Shown piece after piece: positions 6,766 through 15,572 of a stretch of DNA of 54,138 nucleotides. This DNA comes from JABWBD01 sp040768665 (GTDB lineage Bacteria > Planctomycetota > Planctomycetia > Pirellulales > Thermoguttaceae): assembly GCA_040768665.1 (NCBI GenBank), contig JAXGMN010000071.1, forward strand, positions 1 through 54,138. The letters run 5' to 3'. Below the pieces are notes generated by a model. It searched no databases, was not told the DNA's origin, and saw only the letters and a program-made list of their open reading frames with translations. Positions within the stretch are counted from its first letter, which is position 1; each line of letters begins with the position of its first letter. Both the position numbers and the translations under genes were made by a program.

Positions 6766-8424
6766 TCAATTTCGCGTCTCTTCCCTTCCGCCGGAGTAGG
6801 TCGATCTTGAACTCGGTACGTCATCTTTCCCGGATTCGTTCTGACGCGCGGTCCCGGACATCTCTCCCGGATCCGTTCTGACGGGCTGTCTGGGACTGGT
6901 CCATTTTTCGGCCGGTTGGCGCATTGTGGCATCGATGGAGACCCCGATCCCGGCATCCGTGGTCGGCGATCTCGCCTCGCTGTACCGGCCGATCACACAA
7001 CCGTTGCCTCCAGGCCGAGGCGTCTCTCTCCCTCTGCGGAACCGGGTGGTAAGGGAAGGCCGCAGTTTTGGAAAAATGCAATCCTTGGCAGCCACACTTC
7101 GACCGCGAGCGTTGCAGTCGAAAGGCATTACTGCCCCGAAAATAGACCCAAGACATCGCTCTGGATTGCCCAGAATCTCCATTTTCGTTCTACTCTGCGT
7201 CGCTTGCGACATGTGCGACTGCTTGGTGTTGCCTCGATTGACGAAAAGAAACGCCCCAAGCTTCGATGCCGCCAGGACATCGACGGCGCCGTTACCAGTT
7301 ACGTCCGCCGCCACGACCTGGAGACCCACGCCGGACTCATCGTCGATCAGGTGCGGGCAGAAGCGGACGCCCTCTTTGGTTCTGATCAGTTCAAACCAGT
7401 AGATTACCGGCGCGGCGCCCGGTTCGATATCGCGGTCGGGGCCGTGAGCCCAACGCCGTTTCCCCACGATGATATCGGTCAGCCCGTCGGCGTTGATGTC
7501 CCCGACGTCGATTGCGTGCGGTTGCGAAAACGCCACGCCGTACCGCGACTCCGACTGCCGGTCGCCCATGATCGTGTGCTCGACGAACGTGACTTTTCCA
7601 TCCTCCGAAACCTGCTCGAACCAGGCGAGCCCCCAGCCGTGGGCGTCAAGCGCAGTGACCACGTCGCTATCGCCGTCGCCGTCGACGTCGTAGGCGTACA
7701 TCTGGGCTCCGCCCTTCTTGGCGAAGCGGAAAGGGTGATGCGTCCACTCGTCGGTACCTGAACCGACGAGCGGCTGCTCCCACCAGCCGTCGTTGAGGAT
7801 CAGGTCCCGACGGCCGTCGCTGTTGATGTCGCCGACGCCGGTGCCGTGGTAGAACCGGTCAAAATTCCCCTCGGCGGTAATCGGGTGGAAACTCCACGGT
7901 TGAGTCGGCCGGCTCCAGTCCGGCTGGACGTATCCCCAACGGTTTTCCCAATGGCAGATAAGCTCGGGCCGGCCGTCTTGGTTGAGGTCCGCCCACGGCG
8001 GCGTTTCCCCCTGGATGCGTTCAAAGGCGTAGTGTTTCTTCCAAAGTCCCTGCGAGCCGGCGGGGTTTTCGTACCAGCAGGCCGGGTGCAGGTGAACCCG
8101 GCCGACGACGAGGATGTCGAGCCACCCGTCGCCGTTGAAGTCGTAGAGGCAGGAAAAGAGGCTGTCGGTGGGGCTCTTTGCCGGCTCGTGCGGTACGGCG
8201 GGGTAGAACTCGTGGCGGAGATCAAAAGCCGGGCCTTCGTACCAGAACGGTCCGCTGACAATGTCCGTTCTGCCGTCCCGGTTGATATCTCCGCAATGGA
8301 TCCCGTCGGAGAAGTATTGTTCGGTCAGGATCACTCTTTCGAAGCGGACGGGGCTCTCCGCCGCAACGCCAATGGAAGTGATCGCCACTAACCCGGCGAC
8401 CACGGCCTTTAAGAACAACAACAT
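6766..8424 (-). CDS. Exported FG-GAP/VCBS repeat protein, 552 aa
   Basis: The ATG at 8424 follows GGAGAGG and starts a signal peptide (LLFLKAVVAGLVAITSIGVA). The first 400 residues contain seven acidic loops of the form D-x-(N/D)-x-D-G-x-x-(D/E): DINRDGRTD, DFNGDGWLD, DLNQDGRPE, DINSDGRRD, DVDGDGDSD, DINADGLTD and DVTGNGAVD. These are calcium-binding loops of FG-GAP/VCBS beta-propeller repeats. The propeller appears to end near LGAFLFVNRG. The last 150 residues are arginine- and proline-rich and unlike the rest, probably because the original stop was lost and translation runs into the spacer. Such proteins are secreted and common in Planctomycetota; the ligand is unknown. Confidence 0.75.
   Translation of the reverse strand: MLLFLKAVVAGLVAITSIGVAAESPVRFERVILTEQYFSDGIHCGDINRDGRTDIVSGPFWYEGPAFDLRHEFYPAVPHEPAKSPTDSLFSCLYDFNGDGWLDILVVGRVHLHPACWYENPAGSQGLWKKHYAFERIQGETPPWADLNQDGRPELICHWENRWGYVQPDWSRPTQPWSFHPITAEGNFDRFYHGTGVGDINSDGRRDLILNDGWWEQPLVGSGTDEWTHHPFRFAKKGGAQMYAYDVDGDGDSDVVTALDAHGWGLAWFEQVSEDGKVTFVEHTIMGDRQSESRYGVAFSQPHAIDVGDINADGLTDIIVGKRRWAHGPDRDIEPGAAPVIYWFELIRTKEGVRFCPHLIDDESGVGLQVVAADVTGNGAVDVLAASKLGAFLFVNRGNTKQSHMSQATQSRTKMEILGNPERCLGSIFGAVMPFDCNARGRSVAAKDCIFPKLRPSLTTRFRRGRETPRPGGNGCVIGRYSEARSPTTDAGIGVSIDATMRQPAEKWTSPRQPVRTDPGEMSGTARQNESGKDDVPSSRSTYSGGREETRN
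6892..6925 (+). repeat. GGGACTGGTCC repeat, copy 1
   Basis: GGGACTGGTCCATTTTTCGG followed by CC(G)GTTGG(C)GCATT recurs at 8708-8743 with two or three changes. The copies lie in direct orientation, one in the tail of and one upstream of the FG-GAP gene. Confidence 0.6.
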
Positions 8425-8670
8425 GCTTGCCTCTCCGCTACAGTGCCGGCACAACTCAAAGCAGCCCGACTGCGTCGGACAACAGCCGGCCCCTGAAAGC
8501 CTACTCGGCGGGCATTTTGCCAGCAAGGGCGGAGGCCGGGTGACGCAGAGAGCCGACGCGGCGAGCGGCGATGGTGGCGGGACGTCCGCCCGGCCGCGGC
8601 CGTGAGGAAGGTCAGAAATACATCACAGCGTTGCCGAATAGGGCTTGCCGTCGGCTCCTGGCGGCCCTAG

Positions 8671-8816
8671 GGTTATAGAGAGGGGCGTAACCGTTCACGG
8701 GGCGGTCGGGGACTGGTCCATTTTTCGGCCAGTTGGTGCATTTTGGCGCCAAGAACGCTCGCCGAAAACATCGACCTGTCCCCCTCTCTTCCGCCCCGTG
8801 CACGGTTATAGAGGGA
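8671..8816. repeat. Imperfect palindrome carrying GGGACTGGTCC repeat, copy 2
   Basis: CGTTCACGGGGCGG (8692-8705) faces CCGCCCCGTGCACGG (near 8793-8807), and inside them GGGGACTGG faces CCTGTCCCC. GGTTATAGAG flanks both ends (near 8669 and 8806). The inner part shares over 30 bases with 6892-6925. The structure resembles a REP/MITE-type repeat; no transposase is linked to it in this window. Confidence 0.5.
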
Positions 8817-8823
8817 CAAAGTT

Positions 8824-9441
8824 GTGAGGAAGACTCCCGTGGACTGGCGAATTTTGCTTGCATTGGCAGCCGGTTACCTCGGCTCGGCCGGCGCACTCGG
8901 TGCAGAGGTTCCTGGCCCTCGCGTTTACGACCGACTCGACGCCGCATTCGACTCCTACACTCGGGCCGAGGCCGACCGTCGTGACGCCCTCGGGCTGCAA
9001 TTGGAGGCGAATGACGCCATGGCGTGGCGTGCCGGCGCGCCGACCTACTCGCAGTATCCGCCGGATCTCGATTCGGTATATGCGTTCCCGCCGCGAGCGT
9101 ATCGGTACGGATCATGGCGATCACCTGCGACGATCTACCGCGGCTACCCGGGTGTTTTCGAACCGTGGCCGTTCGTGCCGGGAGACATTTACGGCTACCC
9201 CTACGTCGACCGCATCGAGCAGCCGCAAGGCCACGTTGTGATCCCGTACGGCCCGAACGGCTACTACTACGGGCCGGTCTATGGATCGGACCTCATCCCG
9301 GATCCTGAACCTGAGGCTCCACCCCCGGCTGCCCTTCCGACGCCGGCCACTCCCCGCGAAATCGAGCCGCCGTCGCCCCAACCGGGGCCGGAGCCCGTTC
9401 CTGCCCCGCCTCCGGCACAACTCGGACCGCAAGAATTCTGA
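8824..9441 (+). CDS. Exported Tyr/Pro-rich protein of unknown function, 205 aa
   Basis: GTG at 8824 follows AGAGGGA at a good distance. The N-terminus (charged start, ILLALAAGYLGSAGALGAEV) is a signal peptide with likely cleavage after ALGA. The middle is rich in Tyr, Gly and Pro with repeated short YGYPY/YYYG patches. The last 45 residues are almost entirely Pro, Glu and Ala, like a flexible wall- or surface-spanning tail. No enzyme motif is seen. It converges on the gene at 9510-11129 with a 68-base gap. Confidence 0.6.
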   Translation: MRKTPVDWRILLALAAGYLGSAGALGAEVPGPRVYDRLDAAFDSYTRAEADRRDALGLQLEANDAMAWRAGAPTYSQYPPDLDSVYAFPPRAYRYGSWRSPATIYRGYPGVFEPWPFVPGDIYGYPYVDRIEQPQGHVVIPYGPNGYYYGPVYGSDLIPDPEPEAPPPAALPTPATPREIEPPSPQPGPEPVPAPPPAQLGPQEF

Positions 9442-9509
9442 GGCGGCCGAATCGGGATCGTTAGCTCGGCTTCTCCGCTTCAGACCGCGGTCGCCCCGCA
9501 ACAGCCCGT

Positions 9510-11129
9510 CTACGGCGATACCGCATGAAGACGGCTGAAGACGTTCGAGTACAAGGGGAGATGCCGGTAGTAGACTTCCAGCATATAGATGTGGAGACAG
9601 GTCACGTAGAGTCGACCGCCGTGGGCTTCCCAGGGATCACGCGTCGGCTTCAGCGGATCCCAACTCCCGGCTTCTTGGCCTCTCTTGATTTGCTGCTCAG
9701 GAAGAACCTGCCGCATGACGCGGTTCCACCGCATCCAGTATTCACCTTCCATGTGATGGACGGCCTGCGTGGCATAGTACCAGTAGTAGGCATCGCGGCC
9801 TTTCTCGAAACTGATCAGGTTTTCCGGGCTGGTAATCCACTGGATCCCTTCGACCAGACGCGGATCGTTTTGCTTCCAGCCAAGATACTGGCGGCAGAGA
9901 AGGCCTTCCGCGGTCATACTCAGCCTCTCCTCTTCTCCTCGACGATAGGGGTACCGGCTCCCGCCATTCAATGCGAGCTTATCGAGGAATTTCTCGACCC
10001 GCTGCAGGTTCTCCTCCGGTACGTCGAGTCCGGCCATTCGGGCACTCTGAAGCGCCATGAGGATCCATCCGGTGACCGAGAGATCGCTGTCCGATTTCGG
10101 CGCATACCGCCAGCCGCCCTCGCTGCCTTGTGAATCAACGATGTACCGGATCGCTCCTTCCGCCGGAGCACGGAGTTCCGAGTCTTGCGTCATGGCGTAC
10201 AATTCGCACAGGGCGATCGCGCACTGGCCCTGCGTGTAGAATCGATGGTGGTAGGGGCCGGACTGGAAAAAGCACCCGTCAGCCCCCTGTTGCTTGAGGA
10301 GCCACTGCCAACCTTCCGCAACGTTCTTCGCGTATTTTCCGCGACGGTGGGTATTGCCGGCGCCTTGAAAGGCCAATAGCGCCATCGCGGTCGCGGCCGT
10401 TTCGTTTTCCTGGCCGGGCGCCGCACCCAGGCTGTACGCCCCCAGAAGGCTCCAAGACCCGTTGCGTCGCTGATACTTCGCCAACCACTGCAACCCGCGT
10501 TGCACGGCGCCCTCCGTGGTCTCGTCTCCACCGTAAGCGCCCAGGAGTGCCCGCTTCATTCCTTCTTCACGGCCCTGTAGGGCCAGACCGACCTGGACCG
10601 GGGCCACATCGCTCACGGAAGACAGGCCCCGAGGAACAATCTCCACCTTGGGAGGTGCCGCGAATGGGTTGTCGACCTGCGGAAGGTTCTCCGGCGTGAT
10701 AATCGGTTCTTCGACTTTGTCCGGGTCGTTGCCGGCGAGGAAACTGTCGAATTCCAGTTGATCGCCTTTCGTCTCGGCGTAGACTGCCTTGAGTTCGATA
10801 CGGTCCTCGTCCAAACTCGCGGTAACCAGAAGGCCCAGCACAATCATGGCCGCCGTGTGCAACAGAGCACTGATCAGCCAGGGAGGCGCATTCTTCACCG
10901 CGAACTTCGTCAACTCGACCTCTTCCTGCTCCTCCTGCCTCTGACGGATCGTGAGAGCACGGTCGCTCCCCGTAACCGGGACGGGCCGGGCGGGGGCCAT
11001 GCGATCCGGCGAGGAACGCGCGGCTGCAGGTGGTGCCGAACGCGATGGAGCAACCGGAAACGGGGTCGCAGGCGGGCTTGGCGCAGTCGCGGGCGGGCCC
11101 TGCTGCTGCGACGAGTCGAGACTGCCCAT
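9510..11129 (-). CDS. Membrane-anchored prenyltransferase/squalene-oxidase-repeat protein, 539 aa
   Basis: The start at 11129 has TAGGAGA seven bases upstream; an ATG 27 bases earlier in frame lacks such a site. Residues 1-75 are Pro/Ala/Ser-rich, then one transmembrane helix (WLISALLHTAAMIVLGLLV, about 84-103) and a periplasmic part. From about residue 200 an alpha/alpha toroid is built of repeats such as GLQWLAKYQRRNGSW, GWQWLLKQQGADGCF and IRYIVDSQGSEGGWRY, each with the Q-x-x-x-G-x-W/F pattern of prenyltransferase/squalene oxidase repeats. The catalytic DxDD of squalene cyclases is not seen, so a binding role is more likely than cyclisation. Such proteins are frequent in Planctomycetota with unknown function. 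Confidence 0.75.
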   Translation of the reverse strand: MGSLDSSQQQGPPATAPSPPATPFPVAPSRSAPPAAARSSPDRMAPARPVPVTGSDRALTIRQRQEEQEEVELTKFAVKNAPPWLISALLHTAAMIVLGLLVTASLDEDRIELKAVYAETKGDQLEFDSFLAGNDPDKVEEPIITPENLPQVDNPFAAPPKVEIVPRGLSSVSDVAPVQVGLALQGREEGMKRALLGAYGGDETTEGAVQRGLQWLAKYQRRNGSWSLLGAYSLGAAPGQENETAATAMALLAFQGAGNTHRRGKYAKNVAEGWQWLLKQQGADGCFFQSGPYHHRFYTQGQCAIALCELYAMTQDSELRAPAEGAIRYIVDSQGSEGGWRYAPKSDSDLSVTGWILMALQSARMAGLDVPEENLQRVEKFLDKLALNGGSRYPYRRGEEERLSMTAEGLLCRQYLGWKQNDPRLVEGIQWITSPENLISFEKGRDAYYWYYATQAVHHMEGEYWMRWNRVMRQVLPEQQIKRGQEAGSWDPLKPTRDPWEAHGGRLYVTCLHIYMLEVYYRHLPLYSNVFSRLHAVSP

Positions 11130-11334
11130 CAACGATCTCCTACTGGCCATCCCCACCGTAGGGTTAAGGGCCGCGACAGAAAGAAAAGCCTACCGGCGTG
11201 TATCGAAATTCTAGGCCGGTATTTTGAGTCTACCAGTTCAGCGGGGGAGCGGCAACGAAGACGGATCGCAACGGGGACGCAATCTATGCCTGCCAACCCC
11301 TGCTTCCGAAGGGTGCAGAAATCTCTGTTCTCCT

Positions 11335-11363
11335 CTCGACGCCCTCTGAAATAATGGTACAAT
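11335..11363 (+). promoter_or_regulatory. Likely promoter of the tRNA gene
   Basis: CTCGAC (11335-11340), a 17-base spacer and TACAAT (11358-11363) precede the tRNA by 42 bases. The -10 box is good and the -35 box partial. Confidence 0.4.
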
Positions 11364-11404
11364 ACGGGCACAAGCGAAAAGCGTACCATTTCGCTTGCCC
11401 ATGA

Positions 11405-11481
<77 letters not shown>

Positions 11482-11556
11482 GACGTAAACCTAGCCGAAT
11501 CCAAGAGTTAGGATACCTGCTGACGGTCAGCAGCGCGGCCGAAAAGTCCTGAAAAC

Positions 11557-11574
11557 GGTAGTACCTGGTACTAC
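11557..11574. promoter_or_regulatory. Possible integrase arm site or operator near attL
   Basis: GGTAGTACCTGGTACTAC is a near-palindrome 21 bases before the integrase ATG. The same half-site GGTACTACC occurs repeatedly just inside attR (22220-22238, 22298-22313, 22324-22332) and was not noticed elsewhere. This fits arm-type binding sites of a tyrosine integrase. The copy in front of the gene may also allow autoregulation. Confidence 0.55.
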
Positions 11575-11594
11575 AAGGACAAGGAGCCGCAGAA

Positions 11595-12818
11595 ATGGCC
11601 GTCCGCGCGAAGAAAGCCCCCGCCTATCGGCACTACAAGCCGAAGGATCTGGCTGTGGTCCGCATCGAAGGCAAGGACCACTATCTTGGCCGCTATGGCA
11701 GTCCGGAAAGCTGGGAGAAGTACCACCGGCTTTTGGCGGAACATCATGCCGGCAGCGAACCGGCCCCACCGCCCACCGAAACCGTCCGCCCGATTACCAT
11801 CGTGGAAGTGGTTGCCCGGTACATGCGGCACTGCCGACGCTACTACCGGAAGAACGGCCAGCAGACGGAGACGGTCGACCAAGTCGCCCGGGCCCTTCGC
11901 ACCGTCCGTAGACTCTACGGCCGAGTACCCGCGGCAGATTTTGGCCCCCTGGCGCTGAAGCTCTGCCGGCAGGACATGCTCGACACCGGCCGGCTGTGCA
12001 GGAAAACGATCAACGAGCGGATCGAGTGGACCCGCGCCATGTTCAAGTGGGCCGCATCCGAGGAACTGCTGCCGGTCACCGTCTACCAAGCCCTGGCGAC
12101 CGTCGACGGGTTGCGCAAAGGCCGCACAACAGCCCCAGAACGCCCGCCGGTCGAACCGGTGGCGGATGAGGTGGTCGACGCCACGATCCCCGAGCTGCCC
12201 ACCATCGTGGCCGACATGGTAAGGCTGCAACGGTTGACCGGTGCGCGGCCGGAGGAGATTACCATTCTTCGGCCGATGGACCTGGACCGCAGCGGGCCGG
12301 TTTGGGAGTATCGCCCGGGCCACCACAAGACCGAGCACCAGGGCCGGCAGCGCGTCGTGATGGTCGGTCCCAAGGCCCAAGCGGTCCTGATGCCCTACCT
12401 GCTGCGTCCGGCCGACTCGTTCTGCTTCTCGCCGATCGAGTCGGAGGCGAAACGCCGGGAGGAACTGCACCAGCAACGAAAGACACCGCTGTCCTGTGGA
12501 AACCGGCCGGGAACCAACCGGCGACGTAAGCCGCGGAAAGAACCGGGGGACCACTACGACACGGCGAGCTACCGGCGAGCGATCCACCGGGCCGTCGCCC
12601 GAATCAATGCGGAGAGGCGGAAACAGGATCCGGAGGCGGAACTGCTGCCGAAGTGGAGCCCCAACAGATTACGCCACACGGCCGCCACGGAGGTCCGGAG
12701 GAAATACGGGCTGGAAGCCGCCCAAGCAGTCCTGGGGCACGCACAGGCCGACGTCACGCAGCTCTACGCCGAGAGGGACTTAGACTTCGCCCGTCGCGTT
12801 ATCGGAGAAGTGGGTTAG
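11595..12818 (+). CDS. int: Tyrosine recombinase/integrase, 407 aa
   Basis: The ATG at 11595 follows AAGGAG. Residues 1-60 form a small N-terminal arm-binding-like part, about 65-170 a helical core-binding (SAM-like) domain, and from 190 on the catalytic domain. Visible catalytic residues are Arg in TGARPEE (about 217), the box II segment PNRLRHTAAT (about 358-367), His in LGHAQAD (about 381) and Tyr in QLYAERD (about 391). The first box II His is replaced by Asn (NRLRH instead of HxLRH), which I recall as common in planctomycete integrases. It would recombine attP with the tRNA-Met gene at 11437-11481. Its position next to attL and the array of GGTACTACC sites support this. Confidence 0.9.
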   Translation: MAVRAKKAPAYRHYKPKDLAVVRIEGKDHYLGRYGSPESWEKYHRLLAEHHAGSEPAPPPTETVRPITIVEVVARYMRHCRRYYRKNGQQTETVDQVARALRTVRRLYGRVPAADFGPLALKLCRQDMLDTGRLCRKTINERIEWTRAMFKWAASEELLPVTVYQALATVDGLRKGRTTAPERPPVEPVADEVVDATIPELPTIVADMVRLQRLTGARPEEITILRPMDLDRSGPVWEYRPGHHKTEHQGRQRVVMVGPKAQAVLMPYLLRPADSFCFSPIESEAKRREELHQQRKTPLSCGNRPGTNRRRKPRKEPGDHYDTASYRRAIHRAVARINAERRKQDPEAELLPKWSPNRLRHTAATEVRRKYGLEAAQAVLGHAQADVTQLYAERDLDFARRVIGEVG

Positions 12819-12935
12819 AATACTCGAATTGCCGGGTTGCGGCTGATCCCCGCACAGACTGACCGGCGCGTCGTGGTCCACCTACACCACGGTGCCCGGT
12901 CGGTCGCCCGGCTCTGAATCGAAAGTAGGTGTCTC

Positions 12936-13541
12936 GTGGAATTGGCCAACGGAAAAAACCGGGAAAGCCTTGTTCGCAAACTGCGAGAGTTCGCCCAAAT
13001 ACTGGAAGGTGAATACCTGTCCGGCATTGTGGAGCGGCGCGGCAATGATCTAGAAGACGACCTAGCGTCGCTATACGCCGAATCCCACGACAGAAACTTG
13101 GCGGACTTCTTGAAGTCGGCAATGTGGACGGTTGCTTGTCTGACCGTCGATGGGCGTGGCAGAATCATTGAGGGAGCGGCCAAAACGGCTGCGAAGCTGA
13201 ATAAGGATCTGGAACCGAAAGTATCTTGGCAAGAGATCGCGCAGTTGCCTACACTCGGTCGGCCGCTATTCGATCGAGCGGCCCGACAGTTGCGGCATCT
13301 TGCTGATTTGTTGGACAGCGACAGAGCGCCCACGATCCCGCCCGAAGACCGCACGATCCCAATGTCCTACCGTCGGGCCGCGAAGCTGATGGGGAAAGGC
13401 GATTCGCAAGACGCCGCGGAATGGCTGAGCAGGAGCGTAGCTGACGGCTCGATCCCGTGCGAGCACGTCACGAGGCAGAATCACGTATTCTCTGTGAAGT
13501 GGTTTCCCGAGGCCGTCTGGCCGCAGATCACGCCCAAGTGA
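12936..13541 (+). CDS. Hypothetical protein, 201 aa
   Basis: GTG at 12936 follows TAGGTG. The N-terminal half is helical (SLVRKLREFAQILEGEYL) and carries a DFLKSAMWTVACLTVDGRGR segment. The C-terminal 70 residues (ISYRRAAKLMG-like MSYRRAAKLMGKGDSQDAAEW through HVFSVKWFPE) resemble a helix-turn-helix or winged-helix recognition module of the kind found in element-encoded regulators. No family could be named. As the first gene after the integrase, a regulatory role is possible. Confidence 0.55.
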   Translation: MELANGKNRESLVRKLREFAQILEGEYLSGIVERRGNDLEDDLASLYAESHDRNLADFLKSAMWTVACLTVDGRGRIIEGAAKTAAKLNKDLEPKVSWQEIAQLPTLGRPLFDRAARQLRHLADLLDSDRAPTIPPEDRTIPMSYRRAAKLMGKGDSQDAAEWLSRSVADGSIPCEHVTRQNHVFSVKWFPEAVWPQITPK

Positions 13542-13550
13542 CGGCAACTC

Positions 13551-13570
13551 AACCTAAGTCAACCTAAGTC
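13551..13570. repeat. Tandem 10-bp repeat AACCTAAGTC x2
   Basis: Two perfect copies stand just after the previous stop and about 75 bases before the DUF1580 gene. A GC-rich GGGGCCCCCGG with T5 follows directly. It may be an operator for the small DNA-binding protein downstream. Confidence 0.45.
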
Positions 13571-13644
13571 ACGGGGCCCCCGGTTTTTCTCGTTATTCTT
13601 GCGAGAGTTGGCGAAAACTGCCTCTTGCTCGCAAGGATTTTCTC

Positions 13645-13944
13645 ATGATCGACATTCAATCGGAGTCTCTTCTCCGGGTGCCCACCGAGGCCAGCAAGGT
13701 CATTCCTGGTCGGCCAAACGTGAGCACTATCTGGCGATGGTTCACCCGCGGCATCAAGGGCGTGAAGCTCGAAACAGTCCTTGTAGGCGGACGACGGTAT
13801 ACGTCGCATGAAGCGATTGCGCGATTCGTCGAGCAGACTACCGCCGCGGCCGGAAATGGGCATCGGGATCCCCGGTCCACACCGGCGAGCCGGCAGCGCG
13901 AGATTGAGCGGGCCGAAAAGGAGTGTATCGAGGCCGGGATCTGA
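13645..13944 (+). CDS. DUF1580 family protein, excisionase-like, 99 aa
   Basis: AAGGA precedes the ATG. The segment VSTIWRWFTRGIKGVKLETV followed by GGRRYTSHEAIARFVE gives the helix-turn-helix plus wing typical of MerR/Xis-like DNA-binding domains. Its order and wording match DUF1580, a family essentially restricted to Planctomycetota. In elements such proteins are candidates for the recombination directionality factor. This role is inferred from size, fold and position close to the integrase. Confidence 0.7.
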   Translation: MIDIQSESLLRVPTEASKVIPGRPNVSTIWRWFTRGIKGVKLETVLVGGRRYTSHEAIARFVEQTTAAAGNGHRDPRSTPASRQREIERAEKECIEAGI

Positions 13945-14002
13945 CCACCAATAGAAAGCCCGGCCGCGAATGGAGGTACACGGCCGGGCAAAGGATTCTC
14001 AC

Positions 14003-14803
14003 ATGCATGATGCTACCACTTCTCCCCGCGATGGGCAACCGGGCACACCGGGCCCCGCCGACTTGGTTGCTTTGGCTGAACCAATCAATCGAGAGCACCG
14101 CGCATGCGAAACCGCTTTTCGCGATGGACTTCAACACGCGATGGAGGCCGGGCGGCTGCTGAACGAGGCGAAATCGCGATGCGATCACGGCCAATGGTAC
14201 GGATTCATCGTTGAACATTTTGAGGGATCACCCCGGCTAGCCCAGAAGTACATGCGGTTGGCGCGCTTGTTACCGCAACACCTTGAAGACTTGGGGCCAA
14301 ATGCGCCCCGCGTGGCGGATTTGAGTTTCCGGCAGGCGCTTTCCATGCTGACGCGCAACGCCCAAGTGGTGGCAAAGCTTGATGAGGATACACAAGAGGA
14401 CGCAATAGAAGAGTGGGAAAGCAACGGGCACAAAAACGCCCAACAAGCTGTTGCCCACCTTGTCGACGTCGACGTCCCCGCCAAATGCCACCGGCCGAAG
14501 GCGCCCCCGGATGACGATACTGCCGATTATCGTGATCGGCAGGACGTCGACGACGACCAGCTCGACGACCGCGTCGACGACGACCACCTCGATGCTGCAC
14601 CGGCGACTCCGCCGAAACGAAGCGGCAAGCCTCCGGTCGGGGTGATCCTCGCCAATGAAGCGTTGAACGCCTTGATGAAGATTCCAAAGAACGACGCCCT
14701 ACGTGATCGCGCATTCGAGATAGTTGTCGACTACTGCGCGAGGAATTGGGGCGCGGATGCCGTGGCTAAATGGCTAAAAGAATGGGCGACGAAAGAACAA
14801 TGA
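14003..14803 (+). CDS. DUF3102-like protein, 266 aa
   Basis: The ATG at 14003 was chosen because AAAGGA lies seven bases upstream. Residues 30-110 (ACETAFRDGLQHAMEAGRLL, then HGQWYGFIVEHF and SPRLAQKYMRLARLLP) follow the pattern of DUF3102, helical proteins found on phages and integrated elements whose function is unknown. A middle segment (about 165-205) is extremely Asp-rich. The last 55 residues include a second helical domain after PPKRSGKPPVG. The acidic linker may serve protein contacts. A terminator follows directly. Confidence 0.65.
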   Translation: MHDATTSPRDGQPGTPGPADLVALAEPINREHRACETAFRDGLQHAMEAGRLLNEAKSRCDHGQWYGFIVEHFEGSPRLAQKYMRLARLLPQHLEDLGPNAPRVADLSFRQALSMLTRNAQVVAKLDEDTQEDAIEEWESNGHKNAQQAVAHLVDVDVPAKCHRPKAPPDDDTADYRDRQDVDDDQLDDRVDDDHLDAAPATPPKRSGKPPVGVILANEALNALMKIPKNDALRDRAFEIVVDYCARNWGADAVAKWLKEWATKEQ

Positions 14804-14811
14804 GCGATCCC

Positions 14812-14846
14812 CCGCCCCGCCGACGTCCGGCGAGGCGGGATTTTTA
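14812..14846 (+). terminator. Rho-independent terminator after DUF3102-like gene
   Basis: CCCGCCCCGCCG faces CGGCGAGGCGGG across a short loop, followed by ATTTTT. It starts eight bases after the stop of the upstream gene and divides the element into two transcription blocks. Confidence 0.7.
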
Positions 14847-14870
14847 ACCCTTGTTCGATAGGAGAATGAA

Positions 14871-15116
14871 ATGAGTTTGGTTTTCGATTGGGAAGATTCG
14901 AGTGTCGTTGACGTTGAATGCGTAGCGAAAGAGACGCAACGCGAGTTCGGTTTGAAAGCCCTGGTTTTCAACGATGAAGAACCGGCGATGCTCCATGATC
15001 CGGTTCCGTTCGGTTTCAATCTGCCGGTCTTGCACATCGACCGATCGGACTACGAAACCGAGGGGCGAGTAATCGCGTTTGTGGAAGAACGCGGCGGCGT
15101 TTTTCTCGGAACGTGA
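14871..15116 (+). CDS. Small acidic protein, 81 aa
   Basis: AGGAGA precedes the ATG by a standard distance. The protein is acidic (many Asp/Glu), without Cys, signal peptide or membrane segment. It has alternating short strands (VFDWEDSSVVDVECV, LKALVFNDEEPAML, NLPVLHIDRSDYE). No family is recognised. It lies after a terminator and likely begins the replication block. Confidence 0.5.
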   Translation: MSLVFDWEDSSVVDVECVAKETQREFGLKALVFNDEEPAMLHDPVPFGFNLPVLHIDRSDYETEGRVIAFVEERGGVFLGT

Positions 15117-15185
15117 ACGAATCATTCTCCGCCCCCGTTCGCCCATCGTGGCGGGCGGGGTGCGGAGGACTTTGTGAAAGAATGA

Positions 15186-15572
15186 ATGATGAACGAAACC
15201 GCCCTTGAAGCCGCGATCGTCGATCTTGTCGCGAGGCTTGATTACGTGTCATTCGCGGAGCTGCCGCGGCGGCTGGCTGAAGCCGGGTTTGCCGAGTCGC
15301 GCTTGAAAGGTGACTCGACACTCGAATTGCCGGGAAACATCATCCTGTGGTGCGGCTTGTCTGCCGAGCTGGTCGATGCAATCCGCGCGTTGCTCGACTC
15401 AAAACGGCTCCACCTGCACCCCGCTAGCACGTTGGTTTACATCATTGATGGCGTGGCACTTCGCTTGCCCGTTGCGAAGCGGCTGCCAAAAGAAGGCTAC
15501 CGCAAGTCGCATTGGTTGCCCGTATGTCTTCGGGTGGTTCCCGTGCAGATGAAGAAGGCAAAAGCAGTATGA
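15186..15572 (+). CDS. Hypothetical protein upstream of replication gene, 128 aa
   Basis: The first 55 residues (LEAAIVDLVARLDYVSFAEL, then PRRLAEAGF) resemble a winged-helix start. A small beta domain follows (NIILWCGLSAELVDAIRALL, LHPASTLVYIIDG). The stop overlaps the next ATG in the sequence ATGA, so translation is probably coupled to the primase/helicase gene. A DNA-binding replication accessory role is possible but inferred only from position. Confidence 0.6.
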   Translation: MMNETALEAAIVDLVARLDYVSFAELPRRLAEAGFAESRLKGDSTLELPGNIILWCGLSAELVDAIRALLDSKRLHLHPASTLVYIIDGVALRLPVAKRLPKEGYRKSHWLPVCLRVVPVQMKKAKAV

